Positions 32,787 through 44,565 of a stretch of 58,482 bases of DNA are shown one piece after another. A program made the translations under genes and the position numbers. The stretch comes from Lachnospiraceae bacterium (GTDB lineage Bacteria > Bacillota > Clostridia > Lachnospirales > Lachnospiraceae). The number at the start of each line of letters is the position of its first letter. The first letter of the stretch is position 1. Under the pieces are notes generated by a model. That model was not told the DNA's origin and ran no database searches. It saw only the letters and a program-made list of their open reading frames with translations. The stretch spans positions 1 to 58,482 of the forward strand of contig JAGBNY010000009.1 of assembly GCA_017634175.1 (NCBI GenBank). Direction: 5' to 3'.

Positions 32787-35285
32787 ATGGTGCAAAAGAA
32801 ACAGTTCGACAAAGCGAAATTCAAGAAATCTGTTGAAGAAAACGTGAGAGTGCTCTTCCGCAAGACCTTAAAAGAGGCTGATGAACAGCAGCTTTTCCAA
32901 GCTGTATGCTATACGGTCAAGGACAGCATAATCGAAAACTGGATGGCGACACAGCAGGCATATGAAAAAGAGGACCCAAAAACGGTCTATTATCTCTCAA
33001 TGGAGTTCCTGATGGGACGAGCCTTGGGAAACAACCTTATAAACCTCTGCGAATATCAAGAAGTGAGGGAAGCCCTGGATGAGATGGGGCTGAATATCGA
33101 TACGATAGAGGATCAGGAACCGGATCCCGCCCTCGGAAATGGAGGCCTCGGGCGGCTTGCCGCCTGCTTCCTTGATTCCCTTGCGACAGGCGGCTATAGC
33201 GCCTATGGCTGCGGAATCAGGTATCGCTACGGGATGTTCAAGCAGCAGATCAGAGACGGATATCAGATAGAGGCTCCCGATGATTGGTTAAGGGACGGTT
33301 ATCCATTTGAGCTCCGCCGCAGAGAATACAAGAAAGAAATCAAGTTCGGCGGCTTCGTTAGGGTCGAGACTGACTCCAATGGCCGCAACCACTTTATCCA
33401 GGACGGATATCAGTCAGTCATGGCCGTGCCTTACGATATGCCTGTCACCGGCTATGGTAACGGTGTCGTGAATACCTTACGAATCTGGGATGCGGAGCCC
33501 GTGGACAGCTTCCAGTTGGATTCCTTTGATAAGGGCGATTATCATAAGGCCGTCGAGCAGGAAAACCTGGCCCGCAATATCGTCGAGGTCCTCTATCCTA
33601 ATGACAATCATTATGCCGGCAAGGAGCTTCGCTTGAAGCAGCAATACTTCTTCATCTCCGCTTCTGTCCAGGAAGCTGTGGCGAAATATATGCGTAAGCA
33701 TGATGATATCAGGAAATTTGCAGAAAAGAACGTCTTCCAGCTAAATGATACCCATCCTACGGTCGCAATCCCTGAGCTCATGCGCATATTGATGGATGAA
33801 TACGAGCTTACCTGGGACGAGGCCTGGAGTGTCACTACAAAGACCTGCGCCTACACGAATCATACCATCATGAGCGAAGCCCTTGAGAAATGGCCGATCG
33901 AGCTCTTCTCCAGGCTTCTGCCCAGGATTTATCAGATCGTCGAGGAAATCAATCGCCGCTTCTGCCTGAGGATCACCGAGAAGTATCCTAATAACCAGGA
34001 AAAGATGAGAAATATGGCCATAATCTACGATGGACAAGTCAGGATGGCTTATCTCGCGATTTGCGCCGGATTCTCAGTCAATGGCGTTGCGCAGCTTCAT
34101 ACCGACATTTTGAAGAAGCGTGAATTAAAGGACTTCTTTGAGATGATGCCAGAAAAGTTTAACAATAAGACAAATGGAATCACCCAGAGGCGGTTCCTGC
34201 TTCATGCGAATCCCCTCCTGGCGCAATGGGTGACAGATCATGTGGGGCCTGATTGGATCACGGATCTAAAGAAGATTAACGGCATCAAGGTCTATGCGGA
34301 CGACAAGAAAGCCCAGAGCGAATTCCTGAATATCAAATTCCAGAATAAGCAGCGTCTCGCAAAGTACATTTTGGACCATAATGGGATCGAGGTGGATCCT
34401 CGTTCAATTTTCGATGTGCAGGCTAAGAGGCTTCATGAGTACAAAAGGCAGCTCTTGAATATCCTCCACGTAATGTATCTGTATAATAAGATTAAAGAGC
34501 ACCCCGAAATGGACTTCTACCCACGTACTTTCATCTTCGGCGCAAAGGCTTCGGCCGGATACAGGAATGCGAAGCTGATTATCAAGCTCATAAATAATGT
34601 TGGGGCAGTAATCAATAACGATGCCTCAATAAAGGGCAAGATCAAGGTCGTCTTTATTGAAGACTATAAGGTCTCAAATGCCGAGCTGCTCTTTGCCGCT
34701 GCGGATGTTTCAGAGCAGATCTCAACGGCTTCAAGGGAGGCTTCAGGGACAGGGAACATGAAATTCATGCTCAATGGGGCTCTCACAGTCGGAACCTTGG
34801 ATGGCGCAAACGTGGAAATGGCCGATGAGGCAGGGCATGACAATATGTTCATTTTCGGACTCACAGCCGATGAAGTCATTGAATATGAGCGAAACGGCGG
34901 ATACAATCCAATGGACATATTCAATAATGACCAGGATATCAGGACTGTACTTACCCAGCTCATAAATGGGACTTATTCAAAGAATAATCCTGAGCTCTTC
35001 AGAGACCTATATAATTCTCTCTTAAACACACAATGCACCGACAAGGCCGATGCCTATTTCATCCTCAAGGATTTCAGGGCTTACGCGGCCGTACAGGAAA
35101 AGGTCGAAAAAGTCTATCGGGACCAGGCTCTTTGGGCAAAAAAAGCTATTATCAATATAGCCAGCTCAGGGAAGTTCTCCTCAGACAGAACTATTGAGGA
35201 ATATGTAAGGGACATCTGGCACTTGCAAAGCGTAGATGTAAAATCAAAAGCAAGCAATGATTCAGGGAGGATGCTGGATGACTGA
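32787..35285 (+). CDS. glgP: glycogen/maltodextrin phosphorylase
   Basis: Splits alpha-1,4-glucans with phosphate to release glucose-1-phosphate, the substrate of GlgC as well. It has 832 residues, usual for the family, with [15 protein letters not shown] near 114, the pyridoxal-phosphate lysine in the [14 protein letters not shown] motif near 650, and KTLEHYKR-like [14 protein letters not shown] near 550. A leader of about 90 bases separates it from the direct repeat. The ribosome site is AGGAGG, 14 bases from ATG 32787, longer than usual. The last 8 bases overlap the hydratase start. Confidence 0.95.
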   Translation: MVQKKQFDKAKFKKSVEENVRVLFRKTLKEADEQQLFQAVCYTVKDSIIENWMATQQAYEKEDPKTVYYLSMEFLMGRALGNNLINLCEYQEVREALDEMGLNIDTIEDQEPDPALGNGGLGRLAACFLDSLATGGYSAYGCGIRYRYGMFKQQIRDGYQIEAPDDWLRDGYPFELRRREYKKEIKFGGFVRVETDSNGRNHFIQDGYQSVMAVPYDMPVTGYGNGVVNTLRIWDAEPVDSFQLDSFDKGDYHKAVEQENLARNIVEVLYPNDNHYAGKELRLKQQYFFISASVQEAVAKYMRKHDDIRKFAEKNVFQLNDTHPTVAIPELMRILMDEYELTWDEAWSVTTKTCAYTNHTIMSEALEKWPIELFSRLLPRIYQIVEEINRRFCLRITEKYPNNQEKMRNMAIIYDGQVRMAYLAICAGFSVNGVAQLHTDILKKRELKDFFEMMPEKFNNKTNGITQRRFLLHANPLLAQWVTDHVGPDWITDLKKINGIKVYADDKKAQSEFLNIKFQNKQRLAKYILDHNGIEVDPRSIFDVQAKRLHEYKRQLLNILHVMYLYNKIKEHPEMDFYPRTFIFGAKASAGYRNAKLIIKLINNVGAVINNDASIKGKIKVVFIEDYKVSNAELLFAAADVSEQISTASREASGTGNMKFMLNGALTVGTLDGANVEMADEAGHDNMFIFGLTADEVIEYERNGGYNPMDIFNNDQDIRTVLTQLINGTYSKNNPELFRDLYNSLLNTQCTDKADAYFILKDFRAYAAVQEKVEKVYRDQALWAKKAIINIASSGKFSSDRTIEEYVRDIWHLQSVDVKSKASNDSGRMLDD

Positions 35286-37599
35286 AGCCATAAAGATTAA
35301 TCGTGGCGGTGGTTATTTGATCAATGGAACTGAGATAAGCCTTAAGGATGGGAGCAATGCCCCATCCGGGGCAGGTTCCTTTGACCAAAAGGACGCAATC
35401 AATGGTACCATAGCCTATTCAATACTCACTTCACACAATAAGTCCGGGGATGATTCCAAGCTCAATATTAAGTTTGACTGTCTTACAAGTCATGATATTA
35501 CCTATGTGGGAATAATTCAGACAGCCAGGGCGTCTGGACTAAATCATTTTCCCATCCCCTATGTCCTTACGAATTGCCACAATTCTCTCTGTGCGGTTGG
35601 CGGGACTATTAACGAAGATGACCATGTTTTCGGTCTTTCAGCCGCAAAAAAATATGGCGGAGTCTATGTTCCTCCACACCAGGCAGTAATTCATCAATAT
35701 GCAAGGGAAATGCTCGCTGGCTGCGGAAAGATGATTCTTGGATCGGACTCACATACCAGATATGGAGCCCTTGGAACTATGGCAATTGGAGAGGGAGGGC
35801 CTGAGCTCGTTAAGCAGCTTCTAGGGCAGACCTATGATATTGACTATCCTGAAGTCGCTGCCATCTATCTCACGGGAGAGCCTGTCCCTGGAGTGGGTCC
35901 CCAGGATGTGGCTCTTGCAATAATTGGAGCCGTTTTTAAGGACGGTATAGTAAAGAACAAAGTCATGGAATTCGTGGGGCCTGGCATTGCCAATCTTTCC
36001 GCTGATTTCCGCATTGGCATAGATGTCATGACAACAGAGACTACCTGCCTATCCTCAATTTGGCAAACAGATGAGATAATCCAGGAGTTCTATGAGATTC
36101 ATGGCAGGGAATCGGAGTACAAAGAGCTGAAGCCTAAAAATACGGCTTACTATGATGAGATCATTTGCGTGAATCTTTCTGAGATCAAGCCAATGATCGC
36201 AATGCCTTTCCATCCCTCCAATGCCTACACTATTGAAGAGGTCAATAAGAACCTTGCAGACATCCTGAACATCGTAGAAAAGGACGCTAGAGTCTCTTTT
36301 GGCTCAAAGGTGGATTTCGACCTACATTCAAAAATCAAAGATGGACGGCTTCTCACTGATCAAGGCATAATTGCTGGCTGTGCAGGAGGCGGATTCGAGA
36401 ATATCTGCGCCGCTGCCGATATATTGGAGTCTTCAGATATTGGGTTCGATGCCTTCACTCTCTCAGTATATCCTGCATCTATGCCAATTTATGCCGAACT
36501 TGTCAAGAATAAGTCCGTTTCCAAACTCATTGACTCGGGTGCTGTAATCAAGACCTGCTTCTGCGGTCCCTGCTTCGGTGCAGGGGATACGCCGGCAAAT
36601 GGCGCTTTCTCTATTCGACATTCTACAAGGAATTTCCCGAATCGAGAGGGTTCAAAGGTACAGCAAGGCCAGATAGCCAGTGTGGCATTGATGGATGCAA
36701 GGTCTATCGCTGCAACAGCGGCCAATAAGGGCTATCTCACGGCTGCAACGGATGTCCTGAATATTGAGGGTAAGGTCAAGCCCCATAAATATTTCTTCGA
36801 TTCCGAGATTTATAAAAAACGAGTCTTTGACTCAAAGAATAAGCCTCAAAGCGATGAAGAGTTAATCTTAGGACCCAATATTAAGGATTGGCCTAAAATG
36901 TGTTCACTCACGGATAACCTTCTTTTAAGGGTCGTATCTGAGATTCATGATCCGGTCACTACTACAGATGAACTCATTCCCTCTGGTGAAACCTCATCAT
37001 ACAGGTCTAACCCATTGGGCTTGGCTGAGTTCACCTTGTCCAGGAAAGATCCTGAATACGTTGGCAGAGCAAAGGCCGTAAAAGAAATAGAAGAAATACG
37101 AGAGCAGGATATTGAGACCAATAATAATAGTATTCAATCCAGGATTGATGAAGATCCAGAATTAAAACAGGCCTGGACCCTCATTTTAAGCCGTTTTCCA
37201 GAAACCGATTTCAAGAATACCGGCATTGGCTCCACAATCTTTGCAATTAAGCCGGGGGATGGTTCTGCAAGAGAACAGGCGGCTTCCTGTCAAAAGGTGC
37301 TGGGGGGATGGGCAAATATAGCCCATGAATATGCCACCAAAAGATATCGTTCAAATTTGATCAATTGGGGCATGCTGCCTTTTGTCATTAAAGATAAAGA
37401 CCTCCCTTTCAAGAATCTGGACTATATCTTTATCCCAGAAATTAAGAGTGCAATCGAAAATGTACAGGAAAATATTAAGGCTTTTGTTGTACATCAAAAC
37501 GAACTCAAGGAATTTAGCCTATCTTTGGGACAGCTTACCCAAAATGAAAGGCAAATTATTCTGGATGGCTGCTTAATTAACTATAACCGTCCTAAATAG
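35278..37599 (+). CDS. aconitase-family hydratase (YbhJ-like)
   Basis: A member of the aconitase superfamily, 773 residues, that most resembles the uncharacterised hydratase YbhJ. The iron-sulfur ligands of the family appear as [11 protein letters not shown] (C near 425-430) plus an upstream cysteine in GCAGGG near 370. Substrate is unknown. The start ATG 35278 follows GGGAGG and lies within the glgP stop region. The aconitase swivel domain is at the C-terminus. No citrate synthase or isocitrate dehydrogenase is nearby, so a full citric-acid-cycle role is not supported by context. Confidence 0.85.
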   Translation: MTEAIKINRGGGYLINGTEISLKDGSNAPSGAGSFDQKDAINGTIAYSILTSHNKSGDDSKLNIKFDCLTSHDITYVGIIQTARASGLNHFPIPYVLTNCHNSLCAVGGTINEDDHVFGLSAAKKYGGVYVPPHQAVIHQYAREMLAGCGKMILGSDSHTRYGALGTMAIGEGGPELVKQLLGQTYDIDYPEVAAIYLTGEPVPGVGPQDVALAIIGAVFKDGIVKNKVMEFVGPGIANLSADFRIGIDVMTTETTCLSSIWQTDEIIQEFYEIHGRESEYKELKPKNTAYYDEIICVNLSEIKPMIAMPFHPSNAYTIEEVNKNLADILNIVEKDARVSFGSKVDFDLHSKIKDGRLLTDQGIIAGCAGGGFENICAAADILESSDIGFDAFTLSVYPASMPIYAELVKNKSVSKLIDSGAVIKTCFCGPCFGAGDTPANGAFSIRHSTRNFPNREGSKVQQGQIASVALMDARSIAATAANKGYLTAATDVLNIEGKVKPHKYFFDSEIYKKRVFDSKNKPQSDEELILGPNIKDWPKMCSLTDNLLLRVVSEIHDPVTTTDELIPSGETSSYRSNPLGLAEFTLSRKDPEYVGRAKAVKEIEEIREQDIETNNNSIQSRIDEDPELKQAWTLILSRFPETDFKNTGIGSTIFAIKPGDGSAREQAASCQKVLGGWANIAHEYATKRYRSNLINWGMLPFVIKDKDLPFKNLDYIFIPEIKSAIENVQENIKAFVVHQNELKEFSLSLGQLTQNERQIILDGCLINYNRPK

Positions 37600-37611
37600 A
37601 ATTTTATTAAT

Positions 37612-37669
37612 ACCTTATGGCATGATGAGCACTCAAAAGTGAAGTCTGATTGCCATAAGGTGATTTTTT
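37612..37669 (+). terminator. terminator after the hydratase gene
   Basis: ACCTTATGGCA (37612-37622) pairs perfectly with TGCCATAAGGT (37651-37661) around a 28-base loop that holds an inner CACT/AGTG stem. A run of six T (37664-37669) follows. It ends only 7 bases before the next ATG. Confidence 0.7.
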
Positions 37670-37676
37670 AATTATT

Positions 37677-39182
37677 ATGCGAATTAATAAAATATCATTA
37701 ATTATAGCTCTAATTCATTGGGCACTGACCTTTTTTACCGATAAGCTCATATTCACAGTATCTCCGCTTGAAGAACCTTTTAATTATATAATTTGTAAAA
37801 TTCTTCTGGGAGCCCTGCTAATCGCCCTTTGGTCTTTCTTTTTAAGTATCAAGAATAGTCCTCGTTTAAAGCGGCTCATTAAACTCGCTATCCCCTATCT
37901 AATTCCCATTGCGGCAGTCTTGATTTTCAAGCTCCCCCAGGGTTTTCTCTCAAATGATGAAAAACTAATATTCGAGGAGGCTAAAAAATTAGCGTCCTAT
38001 AAATGGTTCTATTATCTGACAACCTACTATTACATTATCTGCATGATGCTGATTCCATCATTCTTGGGTCCCATCCTATTCAAGGTCGGAATCCAAGTCT
38101 TCACCTGCGCATATTCCGTGCTTAGAATGGAGGAATTGACTAAGTCCAAATGGAGCAGGTTAATGTATCTTCCTTTTCTTCTCCCTCCCGTACTTGCTTA
38201 TACCACAAGCGCACATAGAATCCCTGTATATTTTTTGCTCTATTTGTTTATGCTTTATGTCCTTTTCATTGATAAAATATCAGGGAAGGCACCTTCTACC
38301 ATAAAATCTGCAGCTTTAATCCTCCTCTCTGCTATTTTAACCCAATGGAGAACCGAGGGCATCTACCTTAGCTTACTTGTGCCCATCTTATTAATTATTG
38401 CATATCCTTTCTACAGGACTCGTAAATATATTTTTCAGATATTTGTTTTTTCAATTCTTTGTCAATATCTAGTTTCTATCCCGCAGTACGGACTTATACC
38501 TAATCGAATGAATGACCAGGCAGAAAACCGAATGGGTCCCTTTTATGCCTATACCATAACAAATATGTGGAGAAACGGACTTGATAAAGAAAAAAATGCC
38601 GAGGACATAGAGAAGGTTGGGCGTTACCTGGATTTGGGTGTACTAGATGCGATAAATCAAGATTTGAAGGATATCAATTATGAGGATGTGCTGATCTTAT
38701 ACTATCCCGGATATACCGGACTCAAAGAAAATACAGAAGCTGAAGATTATGAGGCCTATACTGAAGGTTGCAGAAATATATTTCTAAATAATCCGGATGT
38801 GTTTATAAGGACTAGGATCGGGGCTTTCAACTATGCCGCTCTTCCCTACAGAATAGAGTGGAAAGAAGAAGGAGCCAAGGGCTTTGCCTATTTTTTGATA
38901 AGCATTGTAAAGACTATTTCTTATAATCTATACATTCCCTTTACGCTCCTCTTAGTATTCCTACTTTTTTCAATTATAAAGAGAGAGTACTATACCTTTT
39001 TCATGTGCATGGGACTCTGCTGCCATGCCTTCATAGTATTCATTTTGGCGCCTGCATCCTATTTCAAATACTATTTTCCAATTTTTATGACGGTTTACTT
39101 TTGGACGATCATGACTCTCTCATTTTATTTATATTCCAAGAAGCCTCTTAAGCTTACGATTACAAATGACACCACCTCGTAA
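37677..39182 (+). CDS. polytopic membrane protein of unknown function, possibly GT-C glycosyltransferase-like
   Basis: A 501-residue protein with about ten to eleven hydrophobic helices and an extracytoplasmic loop near 290-400. The N-terminal part has LSNDEKLIFEEAKKLA after helix 4, resembling the acidic first loop of GT-C (PMT-type) enzymes, but I could not identify the family. The gene is clearly AT-rich compared with its neighbours. It has no Shine-Dalgarno site and is seven bases behind a terminator T-run. The ATG at 37677 is the only good start, as the hydrophobic region begins there. Horizontal origin is possible. Confidence 0.7.
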   Translation: MRINKISLIIALIHWALTFFTDKLIFTVSPLEEPFNYIICKILLGALLIALWSFFLSIKNSPRLKRLIKLAIPYLIPIAAVLIFKLPQGFLSNDEKLIFEEAKKLASYKWFYYLTTYYYIICMMLIPSFLGPILFKVGIQVFTCAYSVLRMEELTKSKWSRLMYLPFLLPPVLAYTTSAHRIPVYFLLYLFMLYVLFIDKISGKAPSTIKSAALILLSAILTQWRTEGIYLSLLVPILLIIAYPFYRTRKYIFQIFVFSILCQYLVSIPQYGLIPNRMNDQAENRMGPFYAYTITNMWRNGLDKEKNAEDIEKVGRYLDLGVLDAINQDLKDINYEDVLILYYPGYTGLKENTEAEDYEAYTEGCRNIFLNNPDVFIRTRIGAFNYAALPYRIEWKEEGAKGFAYFLISIVKTISYNLYIPFTLLLVFLLFSIIKREYYTFFMCMGLCCHAFIVFILAPASYFKYYFPIFMTVYFWTIMTLSFYLYSKKPLKLTITNDTTS

Positions 39183-39201
39183 GGAGGCCATTTTCCAAAA
39201 C

Positions 39202-39465
39202 TCACTCGCCAAGACCGCTCTCTATAGCGTTAATAAGGGCGTTCATTGCCTTTTCTTCATCTTCGCCCTCGCAGATAAGCTCAATCTCATCGCCGCATTT
39301 CACACAGGCTCCGAGCACTGAGAGAACGCTCTTAGCATTTGCTGTGCTGTCCCTAAAACGGAACGTAATCATTGATTTGAATTCCATAGCTTCTTTGCAC
39401 AAAATGCCCGCAGGCCTCAAATGCAAGCCTGTGGGGTTTTTTATAACAACCTTCTGGCTAATCAT
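39202..39465 (-). CDS. ptsH: phosphocarrier protein HPr
   Basis: The phosphate-relay protein of the sugar phosphotransferase system. The 87 residues have the active-site histidine at 15 with GLHLRPAG, and the regulatory serine at 46 (AKSVLSVLG) that HPr kinase phosphorylates in Firmicutes. It ends the mbl-to-ptsH gene run, 16 bases after glmM, with a stem of spacing to the convergent membrane gene. Confidence 0.92.
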   Translation of the reverse strand: MISQKVVIKNPTGLHLRPAGILCKEAMEFKSMITFRFRDSTANAKSVLSVLGACVKCGDEIELICEGEDEEKAMNALINAIESGLGE

Positions 39466-39480
39466 TTCAAATTCCTCCTA

Positions 39481-40830
39481 TTATAGGCACATTTTTTCAA
39501 TGAGATCTGCAAGCGATCTCGCATCGTTATCAATCTCCTTTTGATTCTTTCCTTCAATCATGACCCTTACAAGGGGTTCAGTCCCCGATGGTCTAATAAG
39601 GACTCTTCCCTCCCCAGCATACTTAGCTTCCAGTTTTTCTATAGCCTCCCTCACTTCATCATATTCCATATAGGAATTTCTCTTATGATTTGGTACTGAG
39701 GCATTATGCAAAGATTGGGGCAGAATTGTCATGATCTTTGATAGCTCAGATAAGGGTTTACCTGTCTCTTTCAAGACTTCCATCAAATGGAGAGCGGTCA
39801 AAAGCCCATCGCCAGTCGTATTTTCGTCCAGGAAAATTATATGCCCGGACTGCTCTCCCCCGAGCGACGCGCCAATCTCCTGCATACGCTCTAGTACATA
39901 CCGATCTCCAACCTTAGTCTGTTCAACATTTATACCTTTTTCCTTAGCCATCAGGATGAAGCCTAAATTGGTCATGACTGTTACCACAATGGTATTATTG
40001 CGAAGGCTCCCCTTTTCCATCATGTGATTACCGATTATCGCCATGATTTCATCGCCATTGACGCTTCTGCCATTTTCATCGGCAGCCAGAAGCCTGTCAG
40101 CGTCCCCATCGAAAGCAAGGCCTAAATCCGCCTTCTCCATGACCACTCTGGCACAAAGCTCTTCCAAATGAGTAGAGCCGCAATTGGCATTGATATTCGT
40201 ACCATCGGGATTGTTGTGAATAGGGATGACTTCAGCCCCTAATTCCTTAAGCGCTTCAACCGCAGTCAGATACGAAGCCCCCTCAGCGCAATCTACCACA
40301 ACCTTCAAGCCATCAAGGGAGGTATGAATCTGCTTGATAGAATGATTTATATATTCATCCACTACATCCCTTCTGTACTTTATCTTCCCGATTCTGGAAC
40401 CAATGGGTTTAGGAATGTCGGCATTCTCCCTCTTGATACATTCTTCAATCTGGTCTTCGAGTTCGTCCGAAAGCTTGTACCCATCGCCATTGAAGAACTT
40501 GATGCCATTGAATTCCACCGGGTTATGTGAAGCGGAGATAACAACGCCCGCATCTACCTTATATTTTCTGGTCAAATAGGCTATGGCTGGCGTCGGCATT
40601 ACACCTACATAGACAGAATTTGCGCCAACGGAACATATGCCCGCCATAAGGGCATTCGCCAGCATATCTCCAGATGCTCTAGTATCGCACCCCACCATGA
40701 TAGTAGGCCTATAAGCATGCTCTTTTGAAAGCACATAGGCTCCGGCCGCTCCCAATTCCATTGCAAGAAGAGGCGTAAGCTCTGTATTCGCTACCCCGCG
40801 CACTCCATCAGTGCCGAATAATCTTCCCAT
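39481..40830 (-). CDS. glmM: phosphoglucosamine mutase GlmM
   Basis: Converts glucosamine-6-phosphate to glucosamine-1-phosphate for peptidoglycan. The 449 residues have the phosphoserine loop [10 protein letters not shown] with the catalytic serine at 101, a magnesium-binding DGDADR near 242, and the C-terminal phosphate site [13 protein letters not shown]. In Gram-positive bacteria GlmM binds and controls the diadenylate cyclase CdaA, whose gene is just upstream here with cdaR between; the order cdaA-cdaR-glmM is conserved in Firmicutes. Confidence 0.96.
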   Translation of the reverse strand: MGRLFGTDGVRGVANTELTPLLAMELGAAGAYVLSKEHAYRPTIMVGCDTRASGDMLANALMAGICSVGANSVYVGVMPTPAIAYLTRKYKVDAGVVISASHNPVEFNGIKFFNGDGYKLSDELEDQIEECIKRENADIPKPIGSRIGKIKYRRDVVDEYINHSIKQIHTSLDGLKVVVDCAEGASYLTAVEALKELGAEVIPIHNNPDGTNINANCGSTHLEELCARVVMEKADLGLAFDGDADRLLAADENGRSVNGDEIMAIIGNHMMEKGSLRNNTIVVTVMTNLGFILMAKEKGINVEQTKVGDRYVLERMQEIGASLGGEQSGHIIFLDENTTGDGLLTALHLMEVLKETGKPLSELSKIMTILPQSLHNASVPNHKRNSYMEYDEVREAIEKLEAKYAGEGRVLIRPSGTEPLVRVMIEGKNQKEIDNDARSLADLIEKMCL

Positions 40831-40864
40831 TTGTCTATGACTCCATTCTGTCTTAAATTCTAAT

Positions 40865-42226
40865 CTATCCTATATTCCCATTTCCTGAGACAGTTTCGGT
40901 TCCACTATCTATGCTGAGACTGGGAGGTTCAGCAATAGTCGGCATTGAAACAGTCCCCGAATCGCCTATGCTATGTACCAAGATCCTTATGTATCCATAG
41001 GCATTTTCTATGACACCATCCGGCCAATCAAAGGACACTGGAGCACTATATACATTTGGCTCTATCGTGCTGCCGGATTCCTGCGACAATGCAGCGATAT
41101 CGACAGTCCCGGTAATCAATGCTGGATTCAGAGTCTTTATCACATCCTCGACCCCGCTCACGCTAACTTCAACGACCCCGCTCGTATCTAAAATAATCGC
41201 TGAAAGCCCATCTGGAATATTTGTTATCTGCACATTAGTTATAGGTATGGACATATTGATTTGCTGCAGCGGCTCAACATAAATTGTTACCGAGGCTGTA
41301 GTCTCATCCCTATTAACCGGATAAATGCCAGAGGGAAGATAATTGGACAATTTTATTGTAAATGTCACATTCTCTTCGGCTCCTGTGATATCTATCGCAC
41401 TTGCAGGAATAGAGAGCCTGCTAAAAGTCTCTAAATCCTCATCCTCACCCATAACAGTGATCGAATTTACCGTGCTGCTAAGAATGCCTGAACTTGCATA
41501 ACCGGGTGCCGGATCTCCGGTATATCCATAAACGACATCTACCTTTTTTGTCTTATAGATTTCAGCAGTAATAGTGGTCTTATCTATCGAAAGGTCCAAC
41601 GATGATTGGTTTATAGCGTTGCCATTCTTGTCATAGAGCCTTATTGGCTCAGAAGAATGGATCTCACTAGCCATCCCCGAGACATTTACTGCCACTTCCG
41701 CCCTGTCTACGGTCGATACTATGGACTCGGGGCCCGAAACACGTACTATATTGGAAAGCGTCGAGACCTTTCCTACCGCATACCCTTCCGGCGGAGCCCC
41801 TGTCACCCTCGGAATAATCGATAAAGGCTTCTCTAAAAGATCCTCAATTACCACATTCGCATATGCCTGCCTGGGCGTAATGCTCTGTATGCGGTCTGAA
41901 TACCTTGTAGCACGTACAGTAATAGGGACACGTTGATTGTCCTCTAATTCCCCCATATCTATGACCGCCTTGAAATCATCCCTAGAGAGCTCAGACAAAA
42001 CAGACCTTTCAGCCCGTACACTTATGCTTACTGTCTTAGAAGAATCCAGTATTTCAAAGGCCTTTCCCGACTCCTCTAATACAGTCGCATTTTCTACCGT
42101 AATAGGAATCGGAGAAAAAGGGAGGGTCATCACGGGGTTGTCAATGCTAACGACAATGAGCCAAAGCAGAAGCGCTAAGAGGATAGACAGAAGCTTCAGC
42201 CCAATATTATCAGTCAACTTCTTCAT
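40865..42226 (-). CDS. cdaR: YbbR-domain protein CdaR
   Basis: Regulator of the diadenylate cyclase. A 453-residue protein with an N-terminal helix at about 10-28 and repeated YbbR beta domains outside the membrane; the repeating [25 protein letters not shown] element fits the family. Its start overlaps the cdaA stop by 4 bases, so the two are coupled. It is followed by glmM after 34 bases, as in other Firmicutes. Confidence 0.9.
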   Translation of the reverse strand: MKKLTDNIGLKLLSILLALLLWLIVVSIDNPVMTLPFSPIPITVENATVLEESGKAFEILDSSKTVSISVRAERSVLSELSRDDFKAVIDMGELEDNQRVPITVRATRYSDRIQSITPRQAYANVVIEDLLEKPLSIIPRVTGAPPEGYAVGKVSTLSNIVRVSGPESIVSTVDRAEVAVNVSGMASEIHSSEPIRLYDKNGNAINQSSLDLSIDKTTITAEIYKTKKVDVVYGYTGDPAPGYASSGILSSTVNSITVMGEDEDLETFSRLSIPASAIDITGAEENVTFTIKLSNYLPSGIYPVNRDETTASVTIYVEPLQQINMSIPITNVQITNIPDGLSAIILDTSGVVEVSVSGVEDVIKTLNPALITGTVDIAALSQESGSTIEPNVYSAPVSFDWPDGVIENAYGYIRILVHSIGDSGTVSMPTIAEPPSLSIDSGTETVSGNGNIG

Positions 42227-43107
42227 TTTTGACCGTCAGCCCTGCCTTTCCAAAGCCTGAATCGATTGTTATCCTCGACGGGCTTCTTATTTTGCAATTT
42301 AACCATGAATTCCCTAAGCTCACCATCATTAATTGAGCGGGATAATCCGCCCTCATAAGCTACAGAGACATGGCCCGTCTCCTCTGAGACTATTATCGTG
42401 AGGGAGTCAGTTACTTCCGATATTCCCACTCCCGCCCTGTGCCTGGTTCCTAATTCTTTTGACAAGGCCATGTTATCAGACAGCGGCAAATAGCAAGTAG
42501 CTGAAACTATCCTGTCCCCCTCTATAACAATAGCCCCATCGTGCAAGGGGGTATTATGCTCAAAAATATTTATGAGCAATTGGCTGGAAACAAGCGAATC
42601 CAAATATATGCCGGTTCTTTCGTATTCATCCAGAGAATCATTCTGGCTCATGACTATGAGGGCGCCTGTGCGGGCTCTTCCCATCTCATAGCAAGCCTTG
42701 ATTATCTCATTCATCGTCTTGTCAGAAAACCGTTCAGTGGTATTCTGCATCGAATTAAGCTGAAACAAGGGCGAAAGAAAATTCTTCCTCCCCAGAATAT
42801 CTAATGCGCGGCGAAGCTCAGGCTGAAAAACCACTATCATAGCTGTTATAATCACACCAAGTGCGTTTCTTACTATCCAAATGATCGTATTCATTTGGAA
42901 AATATACGCCATTAATATGAACAGCATAATGACAACAGTACCGCGGAGCAGTGACCAGGCTTTGGTATTTTTGATCCAAAGCATCACTTCATAAATCAAG
43001 AAAGCGATGATCAGAATCTCAATATAATCCGTAGCCACCATCCTCGGTATATAATCAAAAGATATGAATTTATTTATGAATTCTGATATAGATTCTGAGC
43101 TCATCAT
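42223..43107 (-). CDS. cdaA: diadenylate cyclase CdaA
   Basis: Makes c-di-AMP from two ATP, the second messenger for turgor, potassium and wall control. The 294 residues have three N-terminal transmembrane helices (about 25-95) and a DAC domain with DGAIVIEGDRI near 195 and GTRHRAGVG near 230, both catalytic. It is coupled to cdaR (overlap of 4 bases) and follows the 349-residue membrane gene by 5 bases. Confidence 0.94.
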   Translation of the reverse strand: MMSSESISEFINKFISFDYIPRMVATDYIEILIIAFLIYEVMLWIKNTKAWSLLRGTVVIMLFILMAYIFQMNTIIWIVRNALGVIITAMIVVFQPELRRALDILGRKNFLSPLFQLNSMQNTTERFSDKTMNEIIKACYEMGRARTGALIVMSQNDSLDEYERTGIYLDSLVSSQLLINIFEHNTPLHDGAIVIEGDRIVSATCYLPLSDNMALSKELGTRHRAGVGISEVTDSLTIIVSEETGHVSVAYEGGLSRSINDGELREFMVKLQNKKPVEDNNRFRLWKGRADGQK

Positions 43108-43112
43108 ACCTT

Positions 43113-44162
43113 CTATTTTCTTGAACCCGATTCTCCTGCCTGTGTCTCGGGATAATCATCCCAAACCTCATCCTCATCGTCATATTCATCAGACATTCGG
43201 GAATGTTTCTTGGAAGTCGCGGATTTTGAAGAGTGATGCCTATTCTTTGGCGATTCAACTTCCACCTCATCCTCATACCCCTCTTTGATCTTGGGGACTG
43301 CTTTTACATAATAGTAATATTCTTCGTCTTCGAATTGCAGGTACTCCGTTTTCGAATAATCTACCGAAAACAGCATAAAATTTAGGACAAATGAGAGCAA
43401 TACACCCACTAAGGTGCCGATAAAAAGGCCGCCAAGATTGATGTCTGCACCAAGCATGGGACCTAATAAAAGCATTGTGAGAATCTCTACTATTGCCCCG
43501 ACTACGATCGCTATTATCCAAGAATAGTCGATTGAAAGCCGCCTGATCAAATAGACGATTATTATCGTGGCAGAAAAGGTCAGCATATAGGATAGCATCG
43601 TCTTATTGCCAAGCATAGTATTTAAAAATTCTCTAAGGTCAGTCGCAGCAGCCTCTATGTCTCCATTGAAAGAAAAGGTATTTTCCTTCGCAAAACGGAC
43701 TACGTAATAAACAAAGACACCACAGGAGACTGAAATACACGAAAAAATATTTCCCGCCAAACCCGCCGATATGGGAACCGCAAATGGTACTTTGAGAATA
43801 AAGGCCAATGGTGTCAATAACACTCCCAGTGAGTCTTTTGGCGAAAAATGAAAATATACAAGAAAAAGGACCAAAAAAACAACAAGGACGATTGCGGCAC
43901 ATTCAAGGGACACCTTGTATAGGTGCAACACAATAAAAGCAGCGGTAAATAGCAATATGGCATTACTGGGCATGAAAGCGTTTGCCAATGAGGTCATAAA
44001 TACCACTACAATATTGTTGATAGGTTCGAAAGTCCCAATATTCGTATTTATAAGCGTATACGTTATGAAAGCGAGCAGAAACCTGAGTACAGGAGTCAGA
44101 TAGATCTCGTATTGACTATAAAACTCCCTTACCCTGTCTCTCGCCAGAATAATCTCCGTCAT
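43113..44162 (-). CDS. conserved-looking multi-span membrane protein of unknown function
   Basis: A 349-residue protein with about eight to nine hydrophobic helices between 20 and 275, then a long charged cytoplasmic-type tail from about 290 (FEDEEYYYYVKAVPK, then Ser-, Lys- and Asp-rich). I do not recognise the family. It lies five bases upstream of cdaA and directly downstream of a 127-residue membrane gene, so it is in the same run. A role near CdaA or in osmotic control is only suggested by position. Confidence 0.75.
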   Translation of the reverse strand: MTEIILARDRVREFYSQYEIYLTPVLRFLLAFITYTLINTNIGTFEPINNIVVVFMTSLANAFMPSNAILLFTAAFIVLHLYKVSLECAAIVLVVFLVLFLVYFHFSPKDSLGVLLTPLAFILKVPFAVPISAGLAGNIFSCISVSCGVFVYYVVRFAKENTFSFNGDIEAAATDLREFLNTMLGNKTMLSYMLTFSATIIIVYLIRRLSIDYSWIIAIVVGAIVEILTMLLLGPMLGADINLGGLFIGTLVGVLLSFVLNFMLFSVDYSKTEYLQFEDEEYYYYVKAVPKIKEGYEDEVEVESPKNRHHSSKSATSKKHSRMSDEYDDEDEVWDDYPETQAGESGSRK

Positions 44163-44175
44163 AAATAAAACCCGT

Positions 44176-44559
44176 TCAAGTCATGCTGATAAGGCGCTTC
44201 AATGCGCGCTGATAAACTCGCACGCTCCCCTTAGCCTTCGAATATCTATATGAATATAATACGAATGAAAACAAGAGGTAGGCAGCCATAAGGACCAAAT
44301 ACCTGGTAACAAAGGTACGAAGGAAAGAATACCAATCCGTTTGATAAAAATCCGATAAATAACTCTCAATATTGCAGAAAACTGAGATAGCCACAATTAT
44401 AGCGAAGGCAATCGTGAAAAATACCGCAGTTTTCAGCATATTGAAAGTTACATAATCGCTCCTGAAGTACCTTGAAATTGCAAGCTTCTTCTGCTCTGAA
44501 GCTTCATAAGAAGCCATACGGGTCATCAATATGATACGGTCTTCATTCAGTGAGCGCAA
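44176..44559 (-). CDS. small two-helix membrane protein of unknown function
   Basis: A 127-residue protein, unrecognised. It has a charged N-terminal 38 residues and two hydrophobic helices at about 42-66 and 86-108, followed by a positive tail (YRYSKAKGSVRVYQRALKR). It is 13 bases from the 349-residue membrane gene on one side and 6 from yvyF on the other, so it shares the transcript. Confidence 0.65.
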   Translation of the reverse strand: MRSLNEDRIILMTRMASYEASEQKKLAISRYFRSDYVTFNMLKTAVFFTIAFAIIVAISVFCNIESYLSDFYQTDWYSFLRTFVTRYLVLMAAYLLFSFVLYSYRYSKAKGSVRVYQRALKRLISMT

Positions 44560-44565
44560 AATCTA

